A DNA stretch of 63,516 bases from Planctomycetota bacterium (GCA_002705055.1 PAHY01000036.1:1-63516), one strand, 5' to 3'. Numbered from the stretch's first letter, positions 51,358-61,005 are shown. The notes: generated from the letters alone by a model not told the origin. Numbers and translations: made by a program.

Positions 51358-52976
51358 TTGGGCAGCTTGAGAAAGAGATTGCTGATGGACCCGTCGATCC
51401 GGTGTCGACCGAGGTCGACGTAGCCCCGTGAAGACCGCAATCTGGCCAGAAAGCGGTACTCGCCAGCTTGCGGCACATGGACCTGAACCGGGCGTGGGGT
51501 CGAAGAGTCATGCACGATCGGCTCCGACTCGTTGCCGTCAGCATCGCGGAAGGTAAAGCCTGTCCGCGCGCCGATGTTGGCCGTGAACATGCCGACTTGA
51601 CGACCTGTCTCGTCCAGATAGAGCACTCGATCGATCTGCTCCCAATCCCCTGCGCCGAGCTCTGCTCCAATCGAAAGGCCTGCCTCGCTGAGTTCGACAT
51701 CAAAGACGTTCTCTTCTCCTTCGACGACGGTTCCCTCGAAGCTCGTGAAGCCGAAGCCATTCCCACCGACGTGAAAGCGGTACTCACCCGGGGCGATCAG
51801 CTTGCCCTCCGGGTTGGGCCGCCCGCCGTCGGTGGAGAACCCCCGCGAAGCGGGATTGCGCAGCGGTTGATCGATCCGCTCGTAGCTCACAAAGGCGATG
51901 ACTCCCTCGCGACCCGAGCGCGGATCCGTCGCAGTGATCGTCACCGTGGTCGCCCGGGGAAGACGCACTTCAAGGGTCTGGTGCTCGTCGGTGATCACGA
52001 CCGGCAATTCCGCCGGCGAGCAACCCAGCTGCTTGAGAAGAAACGGCTGAAAGATCTCTTCGCCGACCCGCAGGACGTATTCTCCGGCAGGCACGGAGTC
52101 GAACTGAGCAAGTTCACCATCTCGGATCGGCGCGAACTTCAGATGGTCGCGACTGCGTGCCTCGAGTGGATCCACCGGGTGCAAGCCCACCGCGAGTTGG
52201 GTCGGAATCTCGACGCCTTCAGGCGGAATCACGCGCACCGTCAGACTGCCCGGAGGCAACTCCAATTCGACGTAACGATCCTTGCCGTCGCTGAGATCCA
52301 CGCGCTCTCCGGCGCCGGGCGCATGGATATACCCCGCGCGCACCAGCACACTCGCCGCCCGCGGCATCAGAAAGCGAAACTCGCCACGCGCGTTGGTCAG
52401 CGTTGCAAACCGCGCTTCGCCGTCGGATGCGTGGATGTGCGAACCCGCTTCGGGTACCCCTGACCGGCGAACAGTACCCGTGAGCCTCAATTGCGCCTGT
52501 TGCAATGGCACCACAACCCGCTCGACGCCCTGGACCGGAAACCACCCTTCGCCGATCCAGTCCTGCTCCTTCTCGTCCGTCCATTGCACGGCAAAGAAGA
52601 GCTGATCGGCCTCCTCTTCCACGATGCGCAGCCCGCCTGGCCCGGGCAGCCAGACGCGTGGCTGCGCCCCGCGGTAACCATCCACCCGAGTCGGCGTGAC
52701 TTCCTCGCCGCTTGGAAGAACGCCCAGCAGCAGAACGCCGTTCAGATCTTCTGCACTCGGCTCCACCTGCTGACGATGCGTCGCGCGCGGAGGCCCTGGA
52801 ACTTCGTCCGCCTCCGCCGGCTTCGCGGTCGGTGCAAGTCCAACTGCCGATTCGGTCGTCGATTCCGGTGCCGCCTCCGTGCTGCCCGCCGAGATTTCCT
52901 GCGACCGCGGCCAGATCAGCCCGGCGAGAAGTGCGAGGAAAAGCAGGCCCGCGACGGAATAACGCATCCTCGCCAT
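51354..52976 (-). CDS. Secreted multi-domain beta-sandwich protein, unknown
   Basis: The 540-residue protein starts at ATG 52976 (MARMRYSVAGLLFLALLAGLIW; 52967 also possible), with one N-terminal signal or anchor helix and then a low-complexity Glu/Ala/Pro stretch (about 30-75). The body contains carboxypeptidase-regulatory-like modules (LTGTVRRSGVPEAGSHIHASDGEARFATLTNARGEFRFLMPRA; GEYVLRVGEEIF; APGEYRFHVGGNGFGF; QAGEYRFLARL). These suggest a cell-surface or periplasmic scaffold. It begins 2 bases from the stop of the upstream lipoprotein gene, so the two are probably co-transcribed. Confidence 0.78.
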   Translation of the reverse strand: MARMRYSVAGLLFLALLAGLIWPRSQEISAGSTEAAPESTTESAVGLAPTAKPAEADEVPGPPRATHRQQVEPSAEDLNGVLLLGVLPSGEEVTPTRVDGYRGAQPRVWLPGPGGLRIVEEEADQLFFAVQWTDEKEQDWIGEGWFPVQGVERVVVPLQQAQLRLTGTVRRSGVPEAGSHIHASDGEARFATLTNARGEFRFLMPRAASVLVRAGYIHAPGAGERVDLSDGKDRYVELELPPGSLTVRVIPPEGVEIPTQLAVGLHPVDPLEARSRDHLKFAPIRDGELAQFDSVPAGEYVLRVGEEIFQPFLLKQLGCSPAELPVVITDEHQTLEVRLPRATTVTITATDPRSGREGVIAFVSYERIDQPLRNPASRGFSTDGGRPNPEGKLIAPGEYRFHVGGNGFGFTSFEGTVVEGEENVFDVELSEAGLSIGAELGAGDWEQIDRVLYLDETGRQVGMFTANIGARTGFTFRDADGNESEPIVHDSSTPRPVQVHVPQAGEYRFLARLRSSRGYVDLGRHRIDGSISNLFLKLPN

Positions 52977-52977
52977 C

Positions 52978-54402
52978 CTACTCCTGTTCGGACTCGGTGG
53001 ACGGCAAGCGCAGCTTGCGGATCTCGGGGACGCCTTGCTTGCCCTTGGGATTCTCGAAGTCGGCAAAGTCCGGCCAGTGGCTGTTGGCGACGAAGTAGAA
53101 CCAGCCTTCGTGGACGAGGCCCAGCGTCGGCTCGCGCCATTCGGGAAGGCCGGCGGCGAGGACCTGCCAGTCAGTGACGGCAGTGCCGTCCTCGGACAGG
53201 CTCAGCCACAGGATGCGCTGCGGCGCGAAGCCGTTCTGAATCGCGATCAGGTGACGGCCGTCTTCGGTCGCCGCCAGGCCGTCGATGCCGAGATCGCAGA
53301 GCTCCTCCGGCTTCACCAGCGGGCGTCGCTCGCCATCGTCATCGATGCGGTGCAGACCGGTCGAGTAGTCGGCGAGGTAGACGAAGCCGGCCGCCTCCGC
53401 CATGCCCTGCGGGGATGGCAGCTCAGGCCCCTGCAGCCAGCGTTCGAGCCAGGGGCCTTCGCTGTCGGCATCCCAGCCATCCGGGTCGATCACCCGCCAG
53501 ATCGTGCCGCCTTCGGCGTCGCTGGTGAGCACCTCACCGTTCGCGCGCACGAGGACATCGCCCAAGGAGTTGGGCTGTTCGCCGGGGACGGAAACCGCCT
53601 GAACGCCGCCGCCGTAATGCACCGGGCCGTGGGACATCACCGAAGCGAGCTCCTGCTCGTCGACCCGAATCCGTACCAGCAGACTGCGCCCCTTCCAGTT
53701 GTCCCCCAGGAGCTCGACCCATTCTCTTGGCGGCTCGTGATCCGCTTCCGTGCTCACTCCAGGGGGAAAGGCGGTCGCGGCCCAAAGCACGCGTCGCTCG
53801 GCGTCAAACTGCATCCCGAACACGCCTCGCTTTCCGGTTGCAGAGAAGACTGCTTCCGCTTTCTCGCGAACGATGAAGGGAACCGCGACTCCGCCGACGT
53901 ACCAGTCATCACGCTGCGCGTCATAGGCAATTCCCTCTGGGAGAATTTTCGTCACCGGGCCAAACTGAGTCGGTCCAAAGGAAATCGACCGGTGCAACGG
54001 CGTCTCCCCCAGCGGCTCGGCGTTGCGCGCCAGCTGATCCGCGGCGCGCTCGAAGGACTCATGGCCGTGCATCCCCTCGAAGGCCGGCTGCGCGCGGACG
54101 TTCAACCCCACTCCCATGCGCGCCAGCTTGGCGAGGCGGAGCCGGGCCTGGGCGGTGTAGCCGGCCTGCGCCTCGAGTGCGGCGGCGTTGTAGAGCAGGG
54201 TCGGGTGGTTCGGGCGCAGCGCGGCGGCCTGCTGGATCGCTGCCAACGCCGTTGCGGCGTCGCCCTCCTGGTCGGCCGCGGCCGCGAGCGCGAAGAGCTC
54301 TCGCGCCGCATCCACCGAGGCGGCCGGATCGGGATCGACCGGGGGCAGGCTCTGACAGGCGCCCGCGACAAGGCCGAACAGCAGCAGAATGAAAACTTGC
54401 AT
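52978..54402 (-). CDS. Lipoprotein with TPR-like N-terminus and SMP-30/gluconolactonase-like propeller
   Basis: The 474-residue protein has a lipoprotein signal ending LVAGAC (Cys16), a helical TPR-like segment (about 30-100, LAAIQQAAALRPNHPTLLYNAAALEAQAGYTAQARLRLAKL), then a beta-propeller (about 135-460) with ILPEGIAYDAQRDDWYVGGV, LGDVLVRANGEVLTSDAEGGTIWRV, GMAEAAGFVYLADYSTGLHRID and DGLAATEDGRHLIAIQNG, typical of SMP-30/gluconolactonase-like repeats. No catalytic assignment possible. Confidence 0.82.
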   Translation of the reverse strand: MQVFILLLFGLVAGACQSLPPVDPDPAASVDAARELFALAAAADQEGDAATALAAIQQAAALRPNHPTLLYNAAALEAQAGYTAQARLRLAKLARMGVGLNVRAQPAFEGMHGHESFERAADQLARNAEPLGETPLHRSISFGPTQFGPVTKILPEGIAYDAQRDDWYVGGVAVPFIVREKAEAVFSATGKRGVFGMQFDAERRVLWAATAFPPGVSTEADHEPPREWVELLGDNWKGRSLLVRIRVDEQELASVMSHGPVHYGGGVQAVSVPGEQPNSLGDVLVRANGEVLTSDAEGGTIWRVIDPDGWDADSEGPWLERWLQGPELPSPQGMAEAAGFVYLADYSTGLHRIDDDGERRPLVKPEELCDLGIDGLAATEDGRHLIAIQNGFAPQRILWLSLSEDGTAVTDWQVLAAGLPEWREPTLGLVHEGWFYFVANSHWPDFADFENPKGKQGVPEIRKLRLPSTESEQE

Positions 54403-54507
54403 GCGAAATCCCGAAGGAGATCGTGCGGGGAAGCCCGGCGCGGACGAGGTCCGCTCCCCGGGTGCGCACGATTCTCGTAGTCTAGAGCCACCCCCGCGTC
54501 ACCCGGT

Positions 54508-55257
54508 ATGAGCGAAGAGAAGCAAGATCCCACCCCGGAGCCGACTCCGACTCCCACTCCAGCCCCGACCCCGCCGGCGGCAGAGCACAGCCACACGCAC
54601 TCGCACGTTGAGAACACGCCTGCGCGCTCGCTCGAGGTCGTCGTGCGCCCGCTGCCCAAGGTGATTTTCTTCTACCCGATTTGGATCATCTCGGCGATCT
54701 TCGCGATGTTCCCCGAGCCAGGCGGCATCGCCGGCCAGATCTGGATGGGGATCTTCTTCTTCAATCTGCTGGTGATCGCTGCCGACTTCAACGAGGAGCG
54801 CTCGCTGATCCTGGGCCTGGGCGGCGTCGCCACCGTGCTCGCCCTGCTCTACTTCGACGTGCTGGGTTCGGTCGGCGGCTGGCTGGCGGGCCTGCACCCC
54901 GTCATGAATCAGACCTTCTACGCGCTGATCTTTGGCGGCCTCACCCTGATCTACTTCTTCGTCTGGCTGCGCAGCCGCTTCGACTACTGGACCTTCCGGC
55001 CCAATGAAGTGGTCCATCGCTTCGGCGTGTTCCCGAAGATGAAGCGCTACTCGACCGAGGACCTTCGCTGGGACAAGGAAGTGCCCGATGTGCTCGAGCG
55101 CCTGCTCGCGGGCTCGGGTCGGATCATCCTCACCACCCCGCACGAACGCCACCCGGTCATCATCGAGCACGTGGTCCGGATCGGCAAGATCGACGACCAG
55201 ATCGCCGATCTGCTTGGTGTGAAGGCGGTTGTGCACACCGAGCCGAAGAGCCGCTAG
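54508..55257 (+). CDS. Membrane protein with Pro-rich N-terminus and C-terminal PH-like domain
   Basis: The 249-residue protein has a Pro/Thr/His-rich start (residues 8-40), about four membrane helices (e.g. KVIFFYPIWIISAIFAMF, WMGIFFFNLLVIAADF, GLGGVATVLALLYFDVLG, FYALIFGGLTLIYFFVWL), and a soluble tail (about 155-249) with WTFRPNEVVHRFGVFPKMKRYSTEDLRWDKEVPDVLERLLAGSGRIILTTPHERHPVIIEHVVRI. The tail resembles bacterial PH domains. Function unknown. Divergent from the lipoprotein operon and followed by a strong hairpin. Confidence 0.75.
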   Translation: MSEEKQDPTPEPTPTPTPAPTPPAAEHSHTHSHVENTPARSLEVVVRPLPKVIFFYPIWIISAIFAMFPEPGGIAGQIWMGIFFFNLLVIAADFNEERSLILGLGGVATVLALLYFDVLGSVGGWLAGLHPVMNQTFYALIFGGLTLIYFFVWLRSRFDYWTFRPNEVVHRFGVFPKMKRYSTEDLRWDKEVPDVLERLLAGSGRIILTTPHERHPVIIEHVVRIGKIDDQIADLLGVKAVVHTEPKSR

Positions 55258-55274
55258 GCCATTGCGAACGCGCA

Positions 55275-55296
55275 ACCGGGTTCGCTTGAACCCGGT
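55275..55296. terminator. Perfect 9-bp hairpin between the PH-like membrane gene and the helicase
   Basis: ACCGGGTTC (55275-55283) and GAACCCGGT (55288-55296) flank GCTT. It starts 18 bases after a stop codon and ends 27 bases before the helicase start. No T run follows on either strand, so it is a U-less terminator or an operator. Confidence 0.45.
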
Positions 55297-55323
55297 CGCC
55301 CGGGCCGCGATGATCCTCGGCCC

Positions 55324-57309
55324 ATGGTGACTCCCACCGTCCGCCTCAACCCCGAGCAGCAGGAAGCCGTCGAACACACCGAAGGCCCGCTGCTGGTCCT
55401 GGCGGGCGCGGGCACGGGCAAGACGCGGGTGATCACCGCGCGGATCGCGCATCTGCTGCGCAACGGCATCCTGCCCGAGCAGGTGCTGGCGATGACCTTC
55501 ACCAACAAGGCCGCGCGCGAGATGCGCGAGCGGATTGCCGGCATCGTCGGCGAGGAACGCGCCCAGTTCCTGACCATGGGCACCTTCCACAGCTTCTGTG
55601 CGCGTCTGCTGCGCCGCCATGGCGAGATCGTCGGCCTGCCGCGCCAGTACACGATCTGCGACTCGGCCGATCAGCTGGCCACGGTGCGCGCCGCGCTGCG
55701 CGAGCTGCGGGTCGGCGAGGAGAAGGTCAAGCCCTCGGCCGCGCTCTCGCAGATCTCGCTGTGGAAGAATCAGCTGATCGGCCCGGAGCAGGCGCTCGAC
55801 CTGCCCGGCGATGATCGCGACGAGCTGATCGCGCGCGCTTTCCGCAAGTACGAAGCCTCGCTGCGCCGCTCGCGGGTGGTCGATTTTGACGACCTGCTGC
55901 TGATGACACTGCGGGTCATGCGCGAGGACGCCAAGTTGCTGGGGCGTCTCCAGGAGCAGTACCGCTACCTGCTGGTCGACGAGTACCAGGACACCAACGG
56001 GCCGCAGTACGAGATCCTGCGTCTGCTGTCCTCGCAGCACCGCAACCTGTGCGTGGTCGGCGACGATGACCAGTCGATCTACGGCTGGCGCGGCGCCGAT
56101 GTGCGCAAGATCCTGCGCTTCGACCAGGACTTCCCCGAGGCCAAGATCGTGCGACTGGAGACCAACTACCGCTGCACGCCCGAGATCCTCGACGCCGCCA
56201 ACAAGGTCATCGCCAACAACCGCGCGCGTCACCCCAAGGAGCTGCGCGCCTTCGAGGATTCCGGCGTGCCGGTGACCTGGCTGGGCCTGTACGACGAGCT
56301 GCAGGAAGCCAGCATGATCGTCACTGAGATTCGCCAGACGGTCGAGCGTGGCGAGGCCAACTTCGGCGACTTCGCGATCCTGTTCCGCACTCAGTCGCAG
56401 CCGCGCGCCTTCGAGGCCGAGCTGCGCCGCCAGAAGCTGCCGTACCAGCTGACCGGTTCGCAGTCCTTCTTCGATCGCAAGGAGGTCCGCGATGTGCTGG
56501 CCTACCTCAAGCTGCTGGCCAACCCCGAGGACGAGGTCTCGCTGCTGCGGGTCATCAACACGCCGCCGCGCGGGGTCGGCAAGGGCACCATCGAGGCGCT
56601 GGTCGGCGCCGCCACCGAGGCCGGCTCCACGGCCAATCAGATCATCGATGGCCTGATCGCCGACGAAGCCTCTGGCCCCAAGATCCCGCCGAAGGCGATG
56701 AAGTCGCTGCGCGAGCTGTTCGGCAATCTGGGCTCGCTGCGGATGCAGCTGGCGCACGGGGAGCCGCTCTCGGAGATCGTCGCCGAGCTGCTGACGCGGG
56801 TCGACTACAAAGCCGAAGTCGAGCGGCAGTACGACGACCAGCAGACCCGCGAGGCGCGCTGGAACGGCGTGCTGGAGGTCGTCGACTTCGCGGTCAACTA
56901 CACCCGGCAGGCCCGCAAGCCGACCCTGGACGGTTTCCTCGAGGAGCTGGCGCTCAACGCGGAAGACCAGCGCGAAGAGGCCGAGGAAGAGCGGCCGCAG
57001 GCCGTCTCGCTGATGACCCTGCACGCGGCCAAGGGCCTGGAATGGCCGCGCGTCTACCTGGTCGGCTTCGAAGAGGGCACCCTCCCCCACAAACGCAGCG
57101 CCGCCGAGGGCAGCGTCGAAGAGGAGCGCCGGCTGGCTTACGTCGGCATGACGCGGGCGCGCCGGGTGCTGACCGTCTCGTGGGCAGAGCAGCGCACCCG
57201 CTATGGCCGCCCAGCCCCCTGCCACGTCAGCCGCTTCTTCTTCGAAGCGACCGGCGAGACCCCGCACCGCGGCTGGGTGGCCGCGGACGCGGCGCACCCG
57301 GTGCGCTAG
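55324..57309 (+). CDS. UvrD/Rep/PcrA-family superfamily 1 DNA helicase
   Basis: ATP-dependent 3'-5' helicase for repair and replication restart. The 661-residue protein shows motif Q (LNPEQQEAVEHTEGPLLVLAGAGTGKT with Walker A), Ia MTFTNKAAREMRERI, II DDLLLMTL...LVDEYQDTNGPQYEI, III GDDDQSIYGWRGAD, IV LETNYRCTPEIL, V and VI LMTLHAAKGLEWPRVYLVGFEEG, AYVGMTRARRVL. Length close to PcrA/Rep. No other repair genes adjoin it. An antisense open frame covers most of it but is a coding-phase shadow. Confidence 0.95.
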   Translation: MVTPTVRLNPEQQEAVEHTEGPLLVLAGAGTGKTRVITARIAHLLRNGILPEQVLAMTFTNKAAREMRERIAGIVGEERAQFLTMGTFHSFCARLLRRHGEIVGLPRQYTICDSADQLATVRAALRELRVGEEKVKPSAALSQISLWKNQLIGPEQALDLPGDDRDELIARAFRKYEASLRRSRVVDFDDLLLMTLRVMREDAKLLGRLQEQYRYLLVDEYQDTNGPQYEILRLLSSQHRNLCVVGDDDQSIYGWRGADVRKILRFDQDFPEAKIVRLETNYRCTPEILDAANKVIANNRARHPKELRAFEDSGVPVTWLGLYDELQEASMIVTEIRQTVERGEANFGDFAILFRTQSQPRAFEAELRRQKLPYQLTGSQSFFDRKEVRDVLAYLKLLANPEDEVSLLRVINTPPRGVGKGTIEALVGAATEAGSTANQIIDGLIADEASGPKIPPKAMKSLRELFGNLGSLRMQLAHGEPLSEIVAELLTRVDYKAEVERQYDDQQTREARWNGVLEVVDFAVNYTRQARKPTLDGFLEELALNAEDQREEAEEERPQAVSLMTLHAAKGLEWPRVYLVGFEEGTLPHKRSAAEGSVEEERRLAYVGMTRARRVLTVSWAEQRTRYGRPAPCHVSRFFFEATGETPHRGWVAADAAHPVR

Positions 57310-57318
57310 GGCGCGGAC

Positions 57319-59424
57319 TTACTGACCGAGCCCCAGGGTCTTCAGGAAGGCGTCGTTGCTTGGCTCGCGCTGCAGGAAGCGGCGCACGGCCTCGGAGGGA
57401 TCGACCGAACCGCCCACTTCGTAGATCTGCCGGCGCAGGCGCATGCCCGCTTCGCGGTCGCGATAGCGATCCGGCGCGTTCTGGAAGACCGTCGCCATGT
57501 CGGCGGCGATCGCATCGGCCCAGGCATAGCCGTAGTAGCCGGCGTCGTAGCCGGTGAGATGGCCCCAGTAGGCCGCGAAGTGCGTGCCGGCCTGCGGCGG
57601 GAAGAAGGCCTCGGCGGTGGCGGCATTGACCACGGCCTGCGGATCCTGGACCTCGCCCAGGTGCAGACGCAGATCGCTGAGCGCCAGCGACAGCTGACGG
57701 CGGTAGTACACCCCCTGGGTCGCCAGATCGGCCTCCTTCATCGCCGCGAGCGTCTCCATCGGGATCTTCTTCGACGGATCGCGATAGTCGATCGCGAAGT
57801 CGCCCAGGATGTCGGCGTCCCAGACCCAGTTCTCGAACATCTGGCTGGGCGCCTCGACGAAATCGCGGGCGACGTTGGCCCCGGCGTAACGGGTCGACTC
57901 GGCGCGCGTCAGGATCGAGTGCATCGCGTGACCGAACTCGTGGAAGATGGTCTCGACCTCGTTGTGCGACATCAGCGCCGGCTCGCCCGGCAGCGCCGGC
58001 GTGAAGTTGCAGACCAGAGCCACCACCGGGCGCTGGTAGCGACCGTCGGGCAGCCGCTTGCCGCCGATGATGTCGAACTGAGCGAAGTGGTTGTACTTGC
58101 CCTCGCGCGGGAAGTTGTCGAGGTAGAACATCCCCAGCGGCTCGCCGCTGGCGGCGTCCTTGACCAGCCACAGCTCCAGATCGTCCGCCCACTTCTGCGG
58201 CGGCTCGACCGCCTCAAACTCGAGGTCGAAGATGCGCTCGTAGGCGGCGAACATGCCGTCGAGCACCTGCGGCAGCGGGAAGTACACCCGCAGCGCTTCG
58301 GTATCGACGCCGAAGCTCTGCTTCATGTACTGACTCTGGTAGTAGCGGAAGTCCCAGAAGTGAATCTCGGCGTTCTCGTTGCCGGTGTCGATCACCTTGA
58401 GCTTGCGCAGAGTCTCGACTTCGTCCTGGAACTTCGGCTCGAGTCGTTGGATCAGATCCTCGACGAAGGCCACGGCGGTGGCGCCGTCGCCGGCCATCTT
58501 CGGCTCGGTCTGATAGTCGGCCCAGTTGGCGTATCCGAGCAGCGAAGCGATCCGTTCGCGGGTCGCCACGATCTCGGCCAGGACGGGGCCGTTCTCGGCC
58601 ATCGCCACGGTGTAGCGAGCGAAGTTGCAGCGCTTCCGCGTTTCCTCGCGGCGGGCGTTCTGCATGACCGAGAGATAATCCGAGGTCACGGTGACCCGCA
58701 CGCGGTGGCGGCCGTCCGCCTGCTGGCTTGCGGTCAGGAAGGCCTCAGGAACGCCGTCCAGCTCTTCGGTGGTGAAGTGAATCTCGACCTGGGCATCGGT
58801 GATGTTGCCGTCGAACTCAGTCTCCAGCTCATTCAGCTTGTTGCGCAGCGCTTCGACTTCGCCGCGGGTGGCGGCGTCGAGGTGCAGGCCGCTGCGCCGG
58901 TAGTCCCGCATGGTCTCGAGCATCAGCTTGCGCTGCTCCCCTTCCAGCTTGGGCAGCTCGCCGCGGGTGTAGCGGGCGAGGAAGGCCTGGCAGGCCTCAT
59001 ACACGTCCTCGCGATAGGACAGCGCCACGAACCACTCGTTCATGCGCGCCACGGCCTCGGTGCAGGCCTCGCGCATGGAAGCGTCCGGCTGCGTCTCCTT
59101 CATCAGCCACATGCGGTTGAGCATCGTCGTGACCGGATAGACGATGTCATCCAGCCGCTGAATCGTGCTGGCGTAGGTCGCGACGCTGAGATCCTGGGCC
59201 CCGAGGCGATCCAGCGCGGCATCCGCCCGGGCGAGGATGGCATCGAGACCGGCTTCGACCTCGGCGGGAGATTCCTCGAAGGCCGGAATCTCGAGCACAT
59301 TGCCGTACGGTGCCGCCAAGGCAGCAAACTGATCCAAGTCGGGCTCCGGCTCAGGGGCCGGCGCGTTCTGGGCACAACCGGCGAGCATCGCCAGCGGAAT
59401 CAGAAACAGCGAGAGCAAGCGCAT
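57319..59424 (-). CDS. M3-family zinc metallopeptidase lipoprotein (oligopeptidase F/thimet-like)
   Basis: The 701-residue protein has a lipoprotein signal ending MLAGC (Cys17), so it is tethered outside the cytoplasm. The catalytic site HEFGH is in IFHEFGHAMHSIL, followed by the downstream Glu-containing DFVEAPSQMFENWVWD. Large helical N-terminal half with EYDGNITDAQVEIHF-like EFDGNITDAQVEIHF and LLGYANWADYQTEPKMAGDGA. Cleaves medium-length peptides in this family. Its start lies only 41 bases from the divergent nitroreductase start. Confidence 0.94.
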   Translation of the reverse strand: MRLLSLFLIPLAMLAGCAQNAPAPEPEPDLDQFAALAAPYGNVLEIPAFEESPAEVEAGLDAILARADAALDRLGAQDLSVATYASTIQRLDDIVYPVTTMLNRMWLMKETQPDASMREACTEAVARMNEWFVALSYREDVYEACQAFLARYTRGELPKLEGEQRKLMLETMRDYRRSGLHLDAATRGEVEALRNKLNELETEFDGNITDAQVEIHFTTEELDGVPEAFLTASQQADGRHRVRVTVTSDYLSVMQNARREETRKRCNFARYTVAMAENGPVLAEIVATRERIASLLGYANWADYQTEPKMAGDGATAVAFVEDLIQRLEPKFQDEVETLRKLKVIDTGNENAEIHFWDFRYYQSQYMKQSFGVDTEALRVYFPLPQVLDGMFAAYERIFDLEFEAVEPPQKWADDLELWLVKDAASGEPLGMFYLDNFPREGKYNHFAQFDIIGGKRLPDGRYQRPVVALVCNFTPALPGEPALMSHNEVETIFHEFGHAMHSILTRAESTRYAGANVARDFVEAPSQMFENWVWDADILGDFAIDYRDPSKKIPMETLAAMKEADLATQGVYYRRQLSLALSDLRLHLGEVQDPQAVVNAATAEAFFPPQAGTHFAAYWGHLTGYDAGYYGYAWADAIAADMATVFQNAPDRYRDREAGMRLRRQIYEVGGSVDPSEAVRRFLQREPSNDAFLKTLGLGQ

Positions 59425-59465
59425 CCGGGCATGGTAGCGCGGCCCGATCTGCTAGCGTGAGCCCC

Positions 59466-60146
59466 ATGCCTGAACCCGTCTTCGTGCCGTTCGAAGATCG
59501 GTACGTGCCCGCCGGCCCGCCCGAGGTCGAAGCCGCACGTTTCCACGATGCTCTGCGCCGCCGGCGCAGCGTGCGCATGTTCAGCGATCGCCCCGTGCCG
59601 CGGGAAGCGATCGAGAACATCGTGCGCTGCGCCTGCACCGCACCCAGCGGCGCCAACAAGCAGCCGTGGCGCTTCGTGGCCGTGTCCGACCCCGCGCTCA
59701 AGCACCGCATCCGCCTCGGCGCCGAGGCCGAGGAGCGCGAGCTGTATTCCCGCCGCGCCAGCGCCCAGTGGCTGGCCGATCTCGAGCCGCTCGGCACCGA
59801 CGAGAACAAGGCCTACCTCGACGTGGTGCCTTGGCTGATCGTGGTCTTCAAGCTCAGCCGCGGCGATGACGGCGGCAAGGTCTACTACTCCGAGGAATCA
59901 GTGGGCATCGCCACCGGCATGCTGCTGGCCGCCGCGCAGATGGCGGGGCTGGCCACGCTCACCCATACCCCCAGCCCGATGGCCTTCCTCGGCGAGATCC
60001 TGGGCCGGCCAGCGCACGAGAAGCCCTACATGCTCATCCCCGTCGGTTACCCCAGCGAGGACTGCACCGTGCCGCAGCACGCGCTGGGCCGCCGTCCGCT
60101 CGAAGAATCGCTGATCATCGACCCCACCCTGGGAGCCCCGGCGTGA
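59466..60146 (+). CDS. Nitroreductase/iodotyrosine-deiodinase-like FMN protein
   Basis: The 226-residue FMN-dependent oxidoreductase, start ATG 59466. Motifs: RRRRSVRMFSDRPVPREAIENIVRCACTAPSGANKQPWRFVAVSD (FMN phosphate contacts), VVPWLIVVFK, ESVGIATGMLLAAAQMAGLATLTHTPSPMAFLGEILGRP and MLIPVGYP. The length and THTPSPM segment place it near the iodotyrosine-deiodinase/BluB-type subgroup. It overlaps the DUF1294 gene by 4 bases. Confidence 0.92.
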   Translation: MPEPVFVPFEDRYVPAGPPEVEAARFHDALRRRRSVRMFSDRPVPREAIENIVRCACTAPSGANKQPWRFVAVSDPALKHRIRLGAEAEERELYSRRASAQWLADLEPLGTDENKAYLDVVPWLIVVFKLSRGDDGGKVYYSEESVGIATGMLLAAAQMAGLATLTHTPSPMAFLGEILGRPAHEKPYMLIPVGYPSEDCTVPQHALGRRPLEESLIIDPTLGAPA

Positions 60147-60433
60147 ACATCGCTCTGATCTCGATCCTCGCCGCGGTCAATCTGTGGACCTTCGTGACCT
60201 GGGGCCTCGACAAGCGCCGGGCCGTCCGCCAGGCGCCGCGCACCCCAGAATCGACCCTGCTGCTGCTCGCCGCGGTCGGCGGCGGAGTCGGCGCCTGGCT
60301 GGGGGTGCGCCTGTTCCGTCACAAGAGCAGCAAGAAGTCCTTCCTGCTGCCGCTCATTGTGGCGACGATCGTCGGCGGGCTCGCCTGGTACACGATCCTC
60401 GATCTGCTCTGGCAGACCAAGCCGACGGCTTAG
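60143..60433 (+). CDS. DUF1294 family membrane protein
   Basis: The 96-residue protein has three membrane helices (about 3-21, 38-58 and 67-88) with the signature FVTWGLDKRRAVRQAPRTPESTLLLLAAVGGGVGAWLGVRLFRHKSSKKSFLLPL, typical of DUF1294. Function unknown. Coupled to the nitroreductase by a 4-base overlap and convergent with apaG by 4 bases. Confidence 0.92.
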   Translation: MNIALISILAAVNLWTFVTWGLDKRRAVRQAPRTPESTLLLLAAVGGGVGAWLGVRLFRHKSSKKSFLLPLIVATIVGGLAWYTILDLLWQTKPTA

Positions 60434-60825
60434 GCCAGCACCGGCGCCGCGGCCGAAAGCATGTGCCGCTCGATTTCGACCTCGAGCAGGCCGCCGGCGG
60501 CGTCGAGCACCCGGAAGTTGCCCTCAAAGCTGCCCCATTCGGTGGCCAGATGGACGGTGCTCGCGAAGTCGTAGCGGGCACCCGGCAGCAGTTCCGGGCG
60601 CTGCCCGGCCACGCAGGGACCGCGCAGTTCCGCGACCCGGTGGTCGGCGTCGATCAGCTTCCAGCAGCGGGACAGCAGGCGCACCGCGCGCTCTCCGTGG
60701 TTCTCGACCTTCACGTGCACGCGAAAGCGGCTTCCTTCTCCGCGCTGCCCGGGCTGGGCATCGACGCGCAAATCCACCCGCACATCAGGCGGGGAAAGCA
60801 CACCGATTTCCTGGGACGAAGTCAT
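60430..60825 (-). CDS. apaG: ApaG (DUF525) domain protein
   Basis: The 131-residue fibronectin-III-like protein with VDLRVDAQPGQRGEGSRFRVHVKVENHGERAVRLLSRCWKLIDADHRVAELRGPCVAGQRPELLPGARYDFASTVHLATEWGSFEGNFRVLDA follows the ApaG pattern closely (ENHGxxxVxLLxRxWxIxDxxG...GVVGxQPxLxPGxxFxYxS). Start at ATG 60825. Family members have roles linked to cation homeostasis and protein interaction. Confidence 0.92.
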   Translation of the reverse strand: MTSSQEIGVLSPPDVRVDLRVDAQPGQRGEGSRFRVHVKVENHGERAVRLLSRCWKLIDADHRVAELRGPCVAGQRPELLPGARYDFASTVHLATEWGSFEGNFRVLDAAGGLLEVEIERHMLSAAAPVLA

Positions 60826-61005
60826 GACAGGTCAGAAAGGCCGGAGCCGGAAAACCGAAAGGATAGCCGGGCCGACGCAAGCCGCCAAGGGGGGCATTCC
60901 GGTGGTAGAATTCACGGCACTCCCCGGCAGATTCACGCTGCCTTCGCCGGATGCCACGCGTCGGCCAGGTCCAATTCCCTGGTCCCGCGACCCCTGATCC
61001 GCATC

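Noticed and set aside
54499..57297. A 932-codon minus-strand open frame opposite the helicase
   Set aside because: The helicase has all SF1 motifs on the other strand. The antisense product is a low-information His/Arg/Leu/Gln/Asp shadow.
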